From assembly GCA_002329495.1 (NCBI GenBank), contig DCTH01000086.1, positions 2,892-11,698 of the forward strand: a stretch of DNA of 8,807 nt, read 5' to 3'. The notes beneath the pieces were generated by a model. It was not told the origin of the DNA. It worked only from the letters and a program-made list of their open reading frames with translations, and searched no databases. Shown in pieces: positions 1-6,323 of the stretch. Position 1 is the first letter of the stretch, and every line of letters starts with the position of its first letter. The translations under genes and the position numbers were made by a program. Source of the DNA: Syntrophothermus sp. UBA1445. GTDB taxonomy: Bacteria > Bacillota > Syntrophomonadia > Syntrophomonadales > DTU052.

Positions 1-50
1 GACACCATACTAAATTATTCTGGTGCACCAGAATAATTTAGTATGGTGTC
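1..50. repeat. Perfect 50-bp palindrome, REP/RAYT-like element
   Basis: Bases 1-25 are the exact reverse complement of bases 26-50, with no spacer (centre TGGTG|CACCA). The right half ends in TATGGTGTC and runs into CCCCGAAAT. From recall, TATGGTGTCCCC-type ends occur in dispersed palindromic repeats of many anaerobes and are often linked to IS200-like REP-associated transposases (RAYT). The repeat may extend beyond the window start. No transposase is present here. The structure is certain; the family assignment is inferred. Confidence 0.8.
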
Positions 51-116
51 CCCGAAATCGTTGTCAAGGGTAAACTGAATCACGGAGACAGTCCATGTTC
101 GCTTCCCCTTTATATA

Positions 117-137
117 AAAGTTCACAAAAAGTTCATA
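117..137 (+). promoter_or_regulatory. Tandem TTCACA/TTCATA direct repeat, 11-nt period
   Basis: AAAGTTCA occurs at 117-124 and again at 128-135, giving hexamers TTCACA (121-126) and TTCATA (132-137) exactly 11 nt apart. OmpR/PhoP-family response regulators typically bind such 11-nt direct repeats, and the Bacillus PhoP box is TTAACA-like. It lies about 70 bp before the DUF2680 gene. No convincing -35/-10 pair was found in 51-204, so this is a suggestion of an operator only. Confidence 0.3.
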
Positions 138-204
138 TCTTTACCATGCTTTAATCACATTTGATGGGTAAATTAAGAATAGCTCAGTGGAAGGGGGTGA
201 AAAA

Positions 205-594
205 ATGAGAAGAGCTTTCGTTCTTGTCTTAGCCCTGATTCTGGTGATTGGTACAGCATCCTTTGCCTGGGCAGGGGATACGTCTACCAGTACCAACCAG
301 GCTAATGTTCCGCAATTGCAGATCAGCGATGCCCAGAAGGCAAAGCTAACTTCGCTTTGGACCCAGATTCTCGAAGTGAAGAAGGAGATCCTGAAGGACA
401 ATTTGAAAAAAGGGGTTATTAACCAGGATCAGTACAATGCAATGGAAAAACGACTAGACGCCCGGTTGGAGGCTGTGAAATCAGGAAAATTCACCCCGGG
501 GATGCGCCGTGGCATGCACAAAGGCATGGGTCCCAACAAGGACCGATGCCCGGGGGGCGATGCCCGCTGGCAGCAACCCCAGACACAAAGCTAA
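205..594 (+). CDS. Secreted DUF2680-family protein
   Basis: Encodes 129 residues. The ATG at 205 is chosen because AAGGGGGTG lies just upstream (191-199); the in-frame GTG at 187 would translate through that ribosome-binding site. Residues 1-23 form a signal peptide: MRR, then a long Leu/Val/Ile/Ala core and an A-W-A cleavage site before Gly24. The mature part has a helical segment with 'ISDAQKAKLTSLWTQILEVKKEIL', then 'KKGVINQDQYNAMEKRLDARLEAVKSGKF', the pattern I recall for DUF2680 proteins of Firmicutes. It ends in a Gly/Met/His/Arg-rich tail (about residues 97-129) with a single Cys. It probably acts outside the membrane; the function of the family is unknown. It is followed by a hairpin and is convergent with arsC, so it is probably monocistronic. 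Confidence 0.82.
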   Translation: MRRAFVLVLALILVIGTASFAWAGDTSTSTNQANVPQLQISDAQKAKLTSLWTQILEVKKEILKDNLKKGVINQDQYNAMEKRLDARLEAVKSGKFTPGMRRGMHKGMGPNKDRCPGGDARWQQPQTQS

Positions 595-598
595 AGCA

Positions 599-622
599 GG
601 GAGCAGGTTTTTACCTGCTCCC
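599..622 (+). terminator. Hairpin after DUF2680 gene, probable terminator
   Basis: GGGAGCAGGT (599-608) pairs perfectly with ACCTGCTCCC (613-622) around a TTTT loop, starting 4 nt after the stop codon. The stem is strong, but the following CTATAACT is a poor U-tract on either strand. It may be an inefficient intrinsic terminator or an mRNA 3'-end stabiliser. Confidence 0.55.
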
Positions 623-653
623 CTATAACTAAAAAACAAAGGTGACAGGGACG

Positions 654-721
654 GGCAAGGTGGGGACGGTTCTTTACTTGCGCGCTACAGCGCGCAAGTA
701 AAGAACCGTCCCCACCTTGCC
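654..721. repeat. Perfect palindrome, 33-bp arms, REP/RAYT-like
   Basis: Bases 654-686 are the exact reverse complement of 689-721, with a two-base centre (AC, 687-688). Each arm carries TGGGGACGGTTCTTTACTTG. Bases 641-652 (GGTGACAGGGAC) add the GGTGACAGGGACGG head typical of these repeats. It sits between the 3' ends of two convergent genes, 9 bp from the arsC stop, and could form a very stable hairpin in either transcript. I recall this sequence type as dispersed repeats in Clostridia and other anaerobes, linked to IS200-like RAYT transposases. A partial relative is at 6460-6491. Confidence 0.85.
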
Positions 722-730
722 TTCGGTGAT

Positions 731-1152
731 CTAAATGACCCCGTTAAGAACAGCGGCTTCAATCCATGCTTGAATCTTATCACGAACCCTTTCAAATTCA
801 GCCAGGATGACCTCTTCACTGCCGCTCGCCGCCGCTGGATCTGAGAAGCCGTGGTGAATCATAACCCTGGCATTCGGAAAATATGGGCAGTTTTCGCGGG
901 CACTGTCACACACGGTAACTGCATAATCGATTTCAGTGTCCGCGAATTCAGCGATACTCTTCGAACGGTGCCCACTCAAATCCACCCCGATTTTCTTCAT
1001 GGCTGCAACAGCAAAGGATTTACCCGGAATGGGTTGGTTCCCGCACTGAAGACCTCATAACGGTGCCCGTACATCGAACGTAATAGTCCTTCAGCCATCT
1101 GCGACCGGGCTGAATTCTGAGTACAGATGAACAATACCTTCTTCTTGTTCAT
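731..1152 (-). pseudogene. arsC: Arsenate reductase, thioredoxin-coupled (LMW-PTP fold), frameshifted
   Basis: Reading from ATG (1152-1150), the product begins [20 protein letters not shown] with the P-loop Cys-X5-Arg (C10-R16), and stays in frame to N45-P46 (codon 1017-1015). There the frame breaks. Restoring one base near 1013-1014 (CCTTT|GCT) gives F-A-V-A-A and joins the second half, which starts M-K-K at 1000. The repaired protein has 140 residues, with C82 and C89 in 'VCDSARENC' and D105-P106. These positions match the three redox cysteines and catalytic Asp of the B. subtilis-type enzyme, which reduces arsenate to arsenite in the cytoplasm using thioredoxin. No arsR or arsenite exporter gene is nearby. 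All key residues are intact, so the break could be a recent mutation or a sequencing/assembly error in the AAA run at 1013-1015. Confidence 0.88.
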
Positions 1153-1196
1153 ACTGATGTTCCCGTCCCATTAAAGTCTGCTATATGCTACCAGAT

Positions 1197-1226
1197 ATTA
1201 TACAGTGGCCAAAGAACACGAGCCAA
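1197..1226 (-). promoter_or_regulatory. Sigma-A promoter for arsC, with small dyad at -35
   Basis: On the minus strand, TTGGCT (1226-1221), an 18-nt spacer and a perfect TATAAT (1202-1197) lead to a start near 1190, about 38 nt before the arsC ATG. A short dyad, CCAAC-C-GTTGG (1223-1233), overlaps the -35 box and could be an operator. Confidence 0.6.
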
Positions 1227-1365
1227 CCGTTGGTCCGGGATAGTTCGCAACTTATAATAATGTCTTTCCTTGATTTACAGAAAAGGAACGGTGAGATTGA
1301 GGTGGTTGTCACTTTCTGGTGCAACATCATCTAGCCTATATTGGCATGCCATATACTACCAATGA

Positions 1366-1394
1366 TTGGCATCTAAGGTGTTGCGGGATATAAT
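1366..1394 (+). promoter_or_regulatory. Sigma-A promoter of the sigma-54 activator gene
   Basis: TTGGCA (1366-1371), exactly 17 nt, then TATAAT (1389-1394), predicting transcription from about 1401. This start lies downstream of the ATG at 1397, which supports GTG 1442 as the real start codon. TTGGCAT also occurs at 1341-1347, inside a 10-bp palindrome TGGCATGCCA (1342-1351), 25 bp upstream of the -35 copy. That pair is a candidate regulatory site. Confidence 0.75.
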
Positions 1395-1441
1395 AAATGT
1401 GTCAAAATGTCGAAAGGCGTCGACAGAAGGAGGATAACACA

Positions 1442-3460
1442 GTGAATCGAGGTCTCGTGAAGGTACCCTACCGGGGTGCTTGGCCGGACATATCAGATAA
1501 AAGAGATTTCTCTTCGGGTCAGGTAAGACTGATCGTCACCAAATCATGGGAGAGATGTCACCAGTATGGAATTAGCCCGTATCAGAACATGACGATCAAA
1601 GTTAAAAACCCGGCAGAGATGGACGAAATCATGGTCAAGACTGAGGAATTAAGAAAGGTTGCATGTCCATATATGGAGCGGTTGCTGCGGTTCGTCCAGG
1701 GATCAGGGTTGGTAGTTATGCTTACCAATGAGGAGTGCTGTGTTGTTGCGCTCAGTGGTGACCAGGAGACTCTAAGGGAGGCGAGGGCCATGGGCTGCCA
1801 GATAGGCGCAATCTGGGCTGAGAATGAGGTGGGAAGCAATGCCATTGGCATTGCCGGCGTGTTAAAGCAGCCGGTCCAGATTTCCGGAACTGAACACTAC
1901 TCGGCCAGGTTTCATCACTGGACCTCGTCTGCGGCACCAGTCATTCAGGATAACACCTTGATCGGAATCCTCAGTATCTCGGGTCCCAGTTGCAGTATGC
2001 ACAGTCACACCCTGGGGATGGTGGTGGCGGCAGTTCAGGGGATAGAGATTCAATTGGAAAAGGAAGTGGAATATCGCCGTCAGGCCGTTCTCCACGGCCA
2101 GTTGAATGGTGTTTTTGAAGCCCTGGCCGAAGGGGTTATTGTGCTTGATAAAAACGGATGTGTGCAACAGGCTAATCCAGCTGTCAGACAGATACTGAAT
2201 TGCAGTCCCGGAGAAATAATCGGAAGTAACGCCATCGAACTGATTCATGATCATGGAGAAGAGATAAAGCAACTCCTGGATCAAGGGCAGAAGTGCGAAT
2301 TCGAGTTCATCCCGGACAGCAAACAAAGATCAAGTCACGCCACCGGAATTGGAATACCGATTATTGACCGCGATAAACAGGTTATTGGAGCTACCATCAT
2401 TCTCCGTCCCATAGCTCAGGTTCGGCAGTTGGTGGCTCGGATGACTGGGGCCTCAGCGCGGTTTACCTTCGATTCCATCATCGGACAGGAACAGTCACTT
2501 AAGAACGCCATCAAACTGGCAAAGATCGCCAGTCGCACAAGTTCCAATGTTCTCATGCAGGGCGAAAGTGGGACCGGAAAAGAGGTCTTTGCTCAGGCAA
2601 TTCACAATGGCAGCAGCCGGCGCCATGGTCCATTTGTAGCTGTAAACTGCGCGGCGCTTCCACGAGAACTGGTGGGGAGTGAGCTTTTCGGTTATGGCGA
2701 AGGTGCTTTTACCGGAGCCAAGCGGGAAGGCAGGCCCGGGAAGTTCGAACTGGCCAATGGCGGCACGCTTTTACTCGACGAAATTGGGGACATGCCGTTA
2801 GAGCAGCAGGCCAGTTTGCTGCGTGCTATACAAGAAAAAGCTGTTATGAGGGTAGGCGGCGACAAACTGATTCGAGTAAATGTCCGGATTATTGCGGCTA
2901 CCAATCAGGATTTGTTGGGTCTGGTTGCACAGGGCCGGTTTCGCCAGGATCTATATTACCGCTTGAATGTCATGCAGGTGGCAATTCCTCCTTTGCGTGA
3001 CCGCCGGGGAGATATCCCTCTCCTGTTCCGGTACTTCCTGGACGACATGTGTAAAAAACTTGGTAAAGATATAGGTGAGGTTGATGATGATGTGCTAAGA
3101 TGCCTTTGTGCCTACAACTGGCCGGGTAATGTCCGTGAACTGCAAAACATTGTGGAAAGGACAAGTCTGGTGGTCGAAGATGGACATGTAACCATAAGCC
3201 ACCTGCCTCCGGAAGTGACTTGCTCGAACCAGGAAGGCCGGAGTGACGGCTGGGAATGGGGTCCCCGTTCGGTAATTGCTGTCACCCATGAATCAATGGC
3301 TCGTGAGAATCGCAAGCGGGCCCTGGAGGAGAAAGAGAAAGAAAAGATTATCCAGATACTTGATGACAGTGGCGGGAACGTCACCAGGGCGGCTGCAATC
3401 CTCGGTATTTCCCGCAATACCCTGTACCGCAAATTAAAAAAATACGGGATACAAAATTAA
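1442..3460 (+). CDS. Sigma-54-dependent transcriptional activator (GAF-PAS-AAA+-Fis HTH), AcoR/DhaR-like
   Basis: Encodes 672 residues from GTG 1442, chosen for the AGAAGGAGG ribosome-binding site at 1425-1433 (8-nt spacing). An upstream in-frame ATG at 1397 has no such site and precedes the predicted transcript start. Domains: an AcoR-type N-terminus ('[12 protein letters not shown]', about 35-46); a GAF-like sensor about 86-200 with '[12 protein letters not shown]' and '[19 protein letters not shown]'; a PAS domain about 222-325; a sigma-54 AAA+ module about 343-575; and a Fis-type helix-turn-helix at about 645-669 ('[20 protein letters not shown]'). Walker A is GESGTGKE (374-381), the sigma-54-contacting GAFTGA loop is 421-426, and Walker B is LLLDE ending at 446-447. 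With no receiver domain, it probably responds to a small molecule or redox signal through GAF/PAS. It would hydrolyse ATP to open sigma-54 promoters; the one at 3853 is the obvious target. The ligand cannot be read from the sequence. Confidence 0.95.
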   Translation: MNRGLVKVPYRGAWPDISDKRDFSSGQVRLIVTKSWERCHQYGISPYQNMTIKVKNPAEMDEIMVKTEELRKVACPYMERLLRFVQGSGLVVMLTNEECCVVALSGDQETLREARAMGCQIGAIWAENEVGSNAIGIAGVLKQPVQISGTEHYSARFHHWTSSAAPVIQDNTLIGILSISGPSCSMHSHTLGMVVAAVQGIEIQLEKEVEYRRQAVLHGQLNGVFEALAEGVIVLDKNGCVQQANPAVRQILNCSPGEIIGSNAIELIHDHGEEIKQLLDQGQKCEFEFIPDSKQRSSHATGIGIPIIDRDKQVIGATIILRPIAQVRQLVARMTGASARFTFDSIIGQEQSLKNAIKLAKIASRTSSNVLMQGESGTGKEVFAQAIHNGSSRRHGPFVAVNCAALPRELVGSELFGYGEGAFTGAKREGRPGKFELANGGTLLLDEIGDMPLEQQASLLRAIQEKAVMRVGGDKLIRVNVRIIAATNQDLLGLVAQGRFRQDLYYRLNVMQVAIPPLRDRRGDIPLLFRYFLDDMCKKLGKDIGEVDDDVLRCLCAYNWPGNVRELQNIVERTSLVVEDGHVTISHLPPEVTCSNQEGRSDGWEWGPRSVIAVTHESMARENRKRALEEKEKEKIIQILDDSGGNVTRAAAILGISRNTLYRKLKKYGIQN

Positions 3461-3752
3461 CACATGTAACCAACATGTAAACTATGTGCCAAATTGCACA
3501 ATGCCATGTTACGATCATACTACATAAAGAACGAGACGGGCGGTAAATATTGTTACACTGCCGTGAAGAGGAAAACAATCCAGGAATCAGGTAAAACGCC
3601 ATTCTGCAAGGCATATCATCATTTGATGCTCGCAAAACCGTGTAATCATGCTGTTAACACATGTCACCCCTGAGACAGAATTAATGTCACCATCATGTAA
3701 TCCCTTAACACAATGACCCGAAGAAATGTTACACCGTTGAGACAATGTGCCT
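3460..3752 (+). promoter_or_regulatory. Candidate upstream activator site array (ATGTnAC repeats)
   Basis: This non-coding stretch carries at least nine same-strand copies of a short motif. The starts are 3464 (ATGTAACC), 3475 (ATGTAAAC), 3506 (ATGTTACG), 3550 (TTGTTACA), 3640 (GTGTAATC), 3661 (ATGTCACC), 3684 (ATGTCACC), 3695 (ATGTAATC) and 3726 (ATGTTACA). Weaker ATGTGCC copies are at 3484 and 3745. Gaps between the nine are 11, 31, 44, 90, 21, 23, 11 and 31 nt, close to whole helical turns, so most would face one side of the DNA. The array ends about 120 bp before the sigma-54 promoter, a usual distance for enhancer sites of sigma-54 activators, and directly follows the activator gene. Recognition by that activator is inferred. 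Confidence 0.6.
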
Positions 3753-3840
3753 GGCGCATTTTTCCTGGGCGGGGACGACTGTTCTCGTGGAAATTGACTG
3801 GTACCGGCGATATAACTGCGTTTCGAAAAAAACTAGCCTG

Positions 3841-3852
3841 AATCAGCTGATT
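3841..3852. promoter_or_regulatory. 12-bp perfect palindrome touching the -24 box
   Basis: AATCAGCTGATT is perfectly self-complementary and ends at the base just before TGGCAC of the sigma-54 promoter. A protein bound here would lie immediately upstream of RNA polymerase, so it could be an extra operator. A chance 12-bp palindrome is also possible. Confidence 0.4.
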
Positions 3853-3868
3853 TGGCACAGATTTTGCA
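3853..3868 (+). promoter_or_regulatory. Sigma-54 (-24/-12) promoter
   Basis: TGGCAC (3853-3858), AGATT, TTGCA (3864-3868): the invariant GG (3854-3855) and GC (3866-3867) are 10 nt apart, matching the sigma-54 consensus TGGCAC-N5-TTGCA. Transcription should start near 3879. That places the leader hairpin, the 12-codon ORF and the DUF3578-like gene on the transcript. Confidence 0.88.
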
Positions 3869-3890
3869 ATTTATAACGAGTTAAATGGAC

Positions 3891-3940
3891 GGATATGATG
3901 AGCAAACGAGGAGGGGGTTTCAATGGACCGTATCATATCC
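3891..3940 (+). promoter_or_regulatory. Leader hairpin enclosing the mini-ORF ribosome-binding site
   Basis: GGATATGAT (3891-3899) pairs perfectly with ATCATATCC (3932-3940), and a G-U pair can be added inside. The roughly 30-nt loop holds the AGGAGGGGG ribosome-binding site (3909-3917) and the ATG at 3923. The 3' arm lies inside the mini-ORF, so ribosomes translating it would melt the stem. A role in translational control is inferred. Confidence 0.4.
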
Positions 3941-3961
3941 CCGGCATTTATGAAAGTGTAG
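3923..3961 (+). CDS. Possible 12-residue leader peptide
   Basis: ATG 3923 to TAG 3961 encodes MDRIISPAFMKV. A very strong ribosome-binding site (AGGAGGGGG, 3909-3917, spacing 5) precedes it, and it lies 44 nt after the predicted sigma-54 transcript start. It ends 34 nt before the DUF3578-like gene, which has its own strong site. Possible explanations are a regulatory leader ORF, a translational enhancer, or the remnant of a lost gene. The peptide has no recognisable motif. Confidence 0.4.
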   Translation: MDRIISPAFMKV

Positions 3962-3995
3962 ATCACTGGATTTAGATGGTAAAGGAGGGATTTCA

Positions 3996-5282
3996 GTGAC
4001 AGAGAATATCAGAGAATTCATCCTCGAAGTCATGAGAGATTATAAGAACGAAAAGGCAACGAATTTTTCAAAGAGTACCCTGGCATGGAAGATCCAAAGC
4101 GGTTTCCCGCAAAGACTTCGCGAAACAGTCTTTTCCGGCGGTCTTGGTTATACAGTGCGCGGTTGGGCCGGGTGGGGACATTGGATCAATAACCCGTACA
4201 TCATGATTACACATCGGGACGTAAATGAGAGAGTGAAGAACTCCCTCTCGATCTTGTATGTTTTTTCTGCCGATATGCAGTACTGTTATCTGGCATTGAT
4301 GGTGCCCTGGGAGCGGCCCAATATTGATGACATCGCCAAAGAAGCCAGGATCAGCCGTAACAAAATACGGCCCCATAACAGTTCCCAATACTCCGAATAC
4401 ATGGATCTTCGCTCGATAGGCGAAATGGCACAACGCATGGAGGAGGCCTGCGTTTTCTGCCGGGTATACCGGGGCGATAACATGCCCGAAGAGATGAGGC
4501 TCCGAAACGATTTGATCAACATGATCACACTCTATGAAAGCTACATTCGGATGAGGAAATTCGGAAAAACCCCGACCAAAGGTAAAGACGATGCGGTGAA
4601 CCGGATATTCATCAAGTACCGCCTGGGACGGGAAAATGTACATTGTCACTGTGAGGCAGTTAACGCCGATTCTGAGAACTATACTGAAGAAATGGTGGAG
4701 AATATCTGTAAACGCTCCGGCTGTTCCGGAATAATCAGCACCGCCCCGTCAGAGAAGTATGACCTCAACCGCCATGCTAATCCCCGGAACATGGACGCGA
4801 TTTACGAATACCGGGATACAGTGCACCGGATCTTGCAGCATATGGAGGTGCTGGGTGCGGATGACAAGGTGGTTGCACCATATCTGCATATTGCGTTTCA
4901 TGCCATAAGAGATGGCGATACTCATGGTTCAGAGATAAGAATTTCTTACACTGAACCGGCTTCATATAGCATGATTAACTGGTTTAGCAACAAGCTAAAG
5001 GACAAGACCCGGAATATCTCAGTACATGGCGGTTCTGCAGTACGGGTCAATGTGCAGTACGTGGACCGGCAATCGAATCAGTTCCAGCGTTATTGGCAAA
5101 ATTGTCAGATCTATAACGGAGAAAACAAGGCTTATCATTTTATCCACGTAGAAATCAGCGAAGACCTGCGGAGCATGTGCCGTGAGGCCTTAGTGAAAGC
5201 ATTCAGCGAAGCTGTTCGCGATTTTTCCTCGGAATTCGGTGAAATCGTCCCGGGGAGCTGGCTTGAACGGCAGATCGGATAA
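3996..5282 (+). CDS. DUF3578/McrB N-terminal-like domain protein, sigma-54 controlled
   Basis: Encodes 428 residues from GTG 3996, with AAAGGAGGG (3981-3989, spacing 6). Residues about 5-190 resemble the MrcB_N (DUF3578) domain. I see 'GWGHWINNPYIMI' (59-71), matching the family's GNWaeVPWIaI-type motif; 'SILYVFSADMQYCYLALM' (85-102), matching its yVVYLFs-D-vYLsL strand pair; and 'LRLRNDLINMITLYESYI'-like helices (about 168-184). In McrB-type restriction systems this region recognises modified DNA and is followed by a GTPase AAA+ motor; here no Walker motif is present. The second half (200-428) is unrecognised. It has a Cys/His cluster, HCHC (217-220) with C238 and C243, that might bind metal. 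No signal peptide or membrane segment is seen. The gene lies behind a sigma-54 promoter and ends in a hairpin. The fold assignment rests on motif recall. Confidence 0.65.
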   Translation: MTENIREFILEVMRDYKNEKATNFSKSTLAWKIQSGFPQRLRETVFSGGLGYTVRGWAGWGHWINNPYIMITHRDVNERVKNSLSILYVFSADMQYCYLALMVPWERPNIDDIAKEARISRNKIRPHNSSQYSEYMDLRSIGEMAQRMEEACVFCRVYRGDNMPEEMRLRNDLINMITLYESYIRMRKFGKTPTKGKDDAVNRIFIKYRLGRENVHCHCEAVNADSENYTEEMVENICKRSGCSGIISTAPSEKYDLNRHANPRNMDAIYEYRDTVHRILQHMEVLGADDKVVAPYLHIAFHAIRDGDTHGSEIRISYTEPASYSMINWFSNKLKDKTRNISVHGGSAVRVNVQYVDRQSNQFQRYWQNCQIYNGENKAYHFIHVEISEDLRSMCREALVKAFSEAVRDFSSEFGEIVPGSWLERQIG

Positions 5283-5321
5283 GCTCAATTTTATTTTAAA
5301 ACGAAAGTCCCTTAACCTTAT

Positions 5322-5364
5322 GGCCAACCTCACCAGCCCACACCTGGCGGGTTGGCCTCTTTGT
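5322..5364 (+). terminator. Intrinsic terminator after the DUF3578-like gene
   Basis: GGCCAACC (5322-5329) pairs with GGTTGGCC (5350-5357); inside, CCAG (5333-5336) can pair with CTGG (5344-5347). TCTTTGTAT follows. It begins 40 nt after the stop codon and would end the sigma-54 transcript. Confidence 0.7.
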
Positions 5365-5375
5365 ATATCCCTACG

Positions 5376-5416
5376 CCGCAGAGACCTGTAAGAAGTACAG
5401 GGTCCAAGACCTGCGG
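5376..5416. repeat. Nested inverted repeats between convergent genes
   Basis: CCTGTA (5385-5390) and TACAGG (5396-5401) flank a 5-nt loop; outside them CCGCAG (5376-5381) pairs with CTGCGG (5411-5416). It sits 17 bp past the stop of the minus-strand gene and could serve as its 3'-end hairpin, although neither side has a T-run. Confidence 0.5.
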
Positions 5417-5432
5417 TGGGTCAAGTATATCT

Positions 5433-6323
5433 TCACATGCCGGGAGAGTAAGATACGTTCCCGGAGAGCTCAGTTCTCACCAGCTTCTCTAGTTCCCCCT
5501 TTTGAAAAACCGTGCCGGCCAGGCGGGCCATTCTTTCAACATAGCCCAGATAATCCAGGTCATTTTTCAGAGTCCTGGCATAGGCTGATGCCCATTCCTT
5601 AGGGGATGGTTTTTCCGGGAGATTAGGATTGGCAGCGAGAAACGATTTTCTGAACTGGCTGTCCTGCTGCCGGAGCATCTCCTGCTTTACCATGATCCAC
5701 AAGTCTCCCCTTACATGCTCTACCCCCTGGATTCTGATATTTTTGGCCCTCAGAACTTCTCCCAATAAAATGAGGTCATCATGGGAGTAACTAAAGTTTC
5801 GGCTCCAGGTCTCGGTATCTTGAAACTCGGGTTTGCGCCTGATGTCGTATTGTATTAGTAATGAGCGAATCCGATCTTCCGTTAAGTCGTAGTATAGCAT
5901 TTCGAGAGTAACGCCATTTTCTTTCAGGATGGCTTTTAGCTTCTCCAAATCCTTTAACGGGATATCGACTGGGTGAGGCCACATCAGATATGGCCGACGG
6001 TAGCTGTACACAAACTGGCTTATATGGGGCCGGGCAAGCTCGATGATCTTATCATTGATTTCCTCTCGCACGATTTGAAAGAGGTGGGCTGGAACCTTTA
6101 TCTGCTGACTCCTAAGGGCTTCACCAGCGGACCGGGTTATCTTGTTCATCTCATCCTTGAGGATTTCCTTGCGTTCCACTTCTGTGAAATCGCTTAATTC
6201 CTCCTGCATGTACATCCAGTTCGCCATCAGGGATTCCACGTGGGCATCAACATATTCCTTAATGAGGGTTATTGCAGTTTCCTTGTCTTCCTTCTTACCA
6301 AATAATCGTTCGAGAAAACCCAG
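5433..6323 (-). CDS. Unrecognised 296-residue protein, probable CTG start
   Basis: An open frame preceded by stop TAG (6326-6324). The first possible codon, CTG (6323-6321), is preceded at 7 nt by GGGGGTG on the minus strand (6338-6331). It gives LGFLERLFGKKEDKETAI, a typical 'MGFxxRLFGKK' start if initiated with Met. The only other candidates, GTG 6239 and ATG 6227, lack a well-placed ribosome-binding site. The protein is hydrophilic, rich in charged helices, and has no signal peptide, membrane segment, Cys pair or nucleotide-binding motif. Visible features are a basic N-terminus, a Tyr/Pro patch 'YSYRRPYLMWPHP' mid-protein and a helical C-terminal third. I do not recognise the family. It is convergent with the DUF3578-like gene and ends about 70 nt past that gene's terminator; no functional link is shown. 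No clear promoter was found. Confidence 0.7.
   Translation of the reverse strand: MGFLERLFGKKEDKETAITLIKEYVDAHVESLMANWMYMQEELSDFTEVERKEILKDEMNKITRSAGEALRSQQIKVPAHLFQIVREEINDKIIELARPHISQFVYSYRRPYLMWPHPVDIPLKDLEKLKAILKENGVTLEMLYYDLTEDRIRSLLIQYDIRRKPEFQDTETWSRNFSYSHDDLILLGEVLRAKNIRIQGVEHVRGDLWIMVKQEMLRQQDSQFRKSFLAANPNLPEKPSPKEWASAYARTLKNDLDYLGYVERMARLAGTVFQKGELEKLVRTELSGNVSYSPGM

Noticed and set aside
851..1060. 69-codon plus-strand frame across arsC
   Set aside because: Shadow of the arsC coding strand; no ribosome-binding site or recognisable protein.
1367..1384. TGGCAT...TTGC resembling a sigma-54 promoter before the activator gene
   Set aside because: GG and GC are 13 nt apart instead of 10; the same bases form a good sigma-A promoter.
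1397..1441. ATG 1397 as start of the sigma-54 activator
   Set aside because: No ribosome-binding site; it lies 3 nt after the -10 box, upstream of the predicted transcript start, whereas GTG 1442 has AGAAGGAGG at ideal spacing.
3740..3790. GGGCGGGGACGACTGTTCTCGTG as another REP-like copy
   Set aside because: Only a loose resemblance to GGGGACGGTTCT, with no inverted partner.
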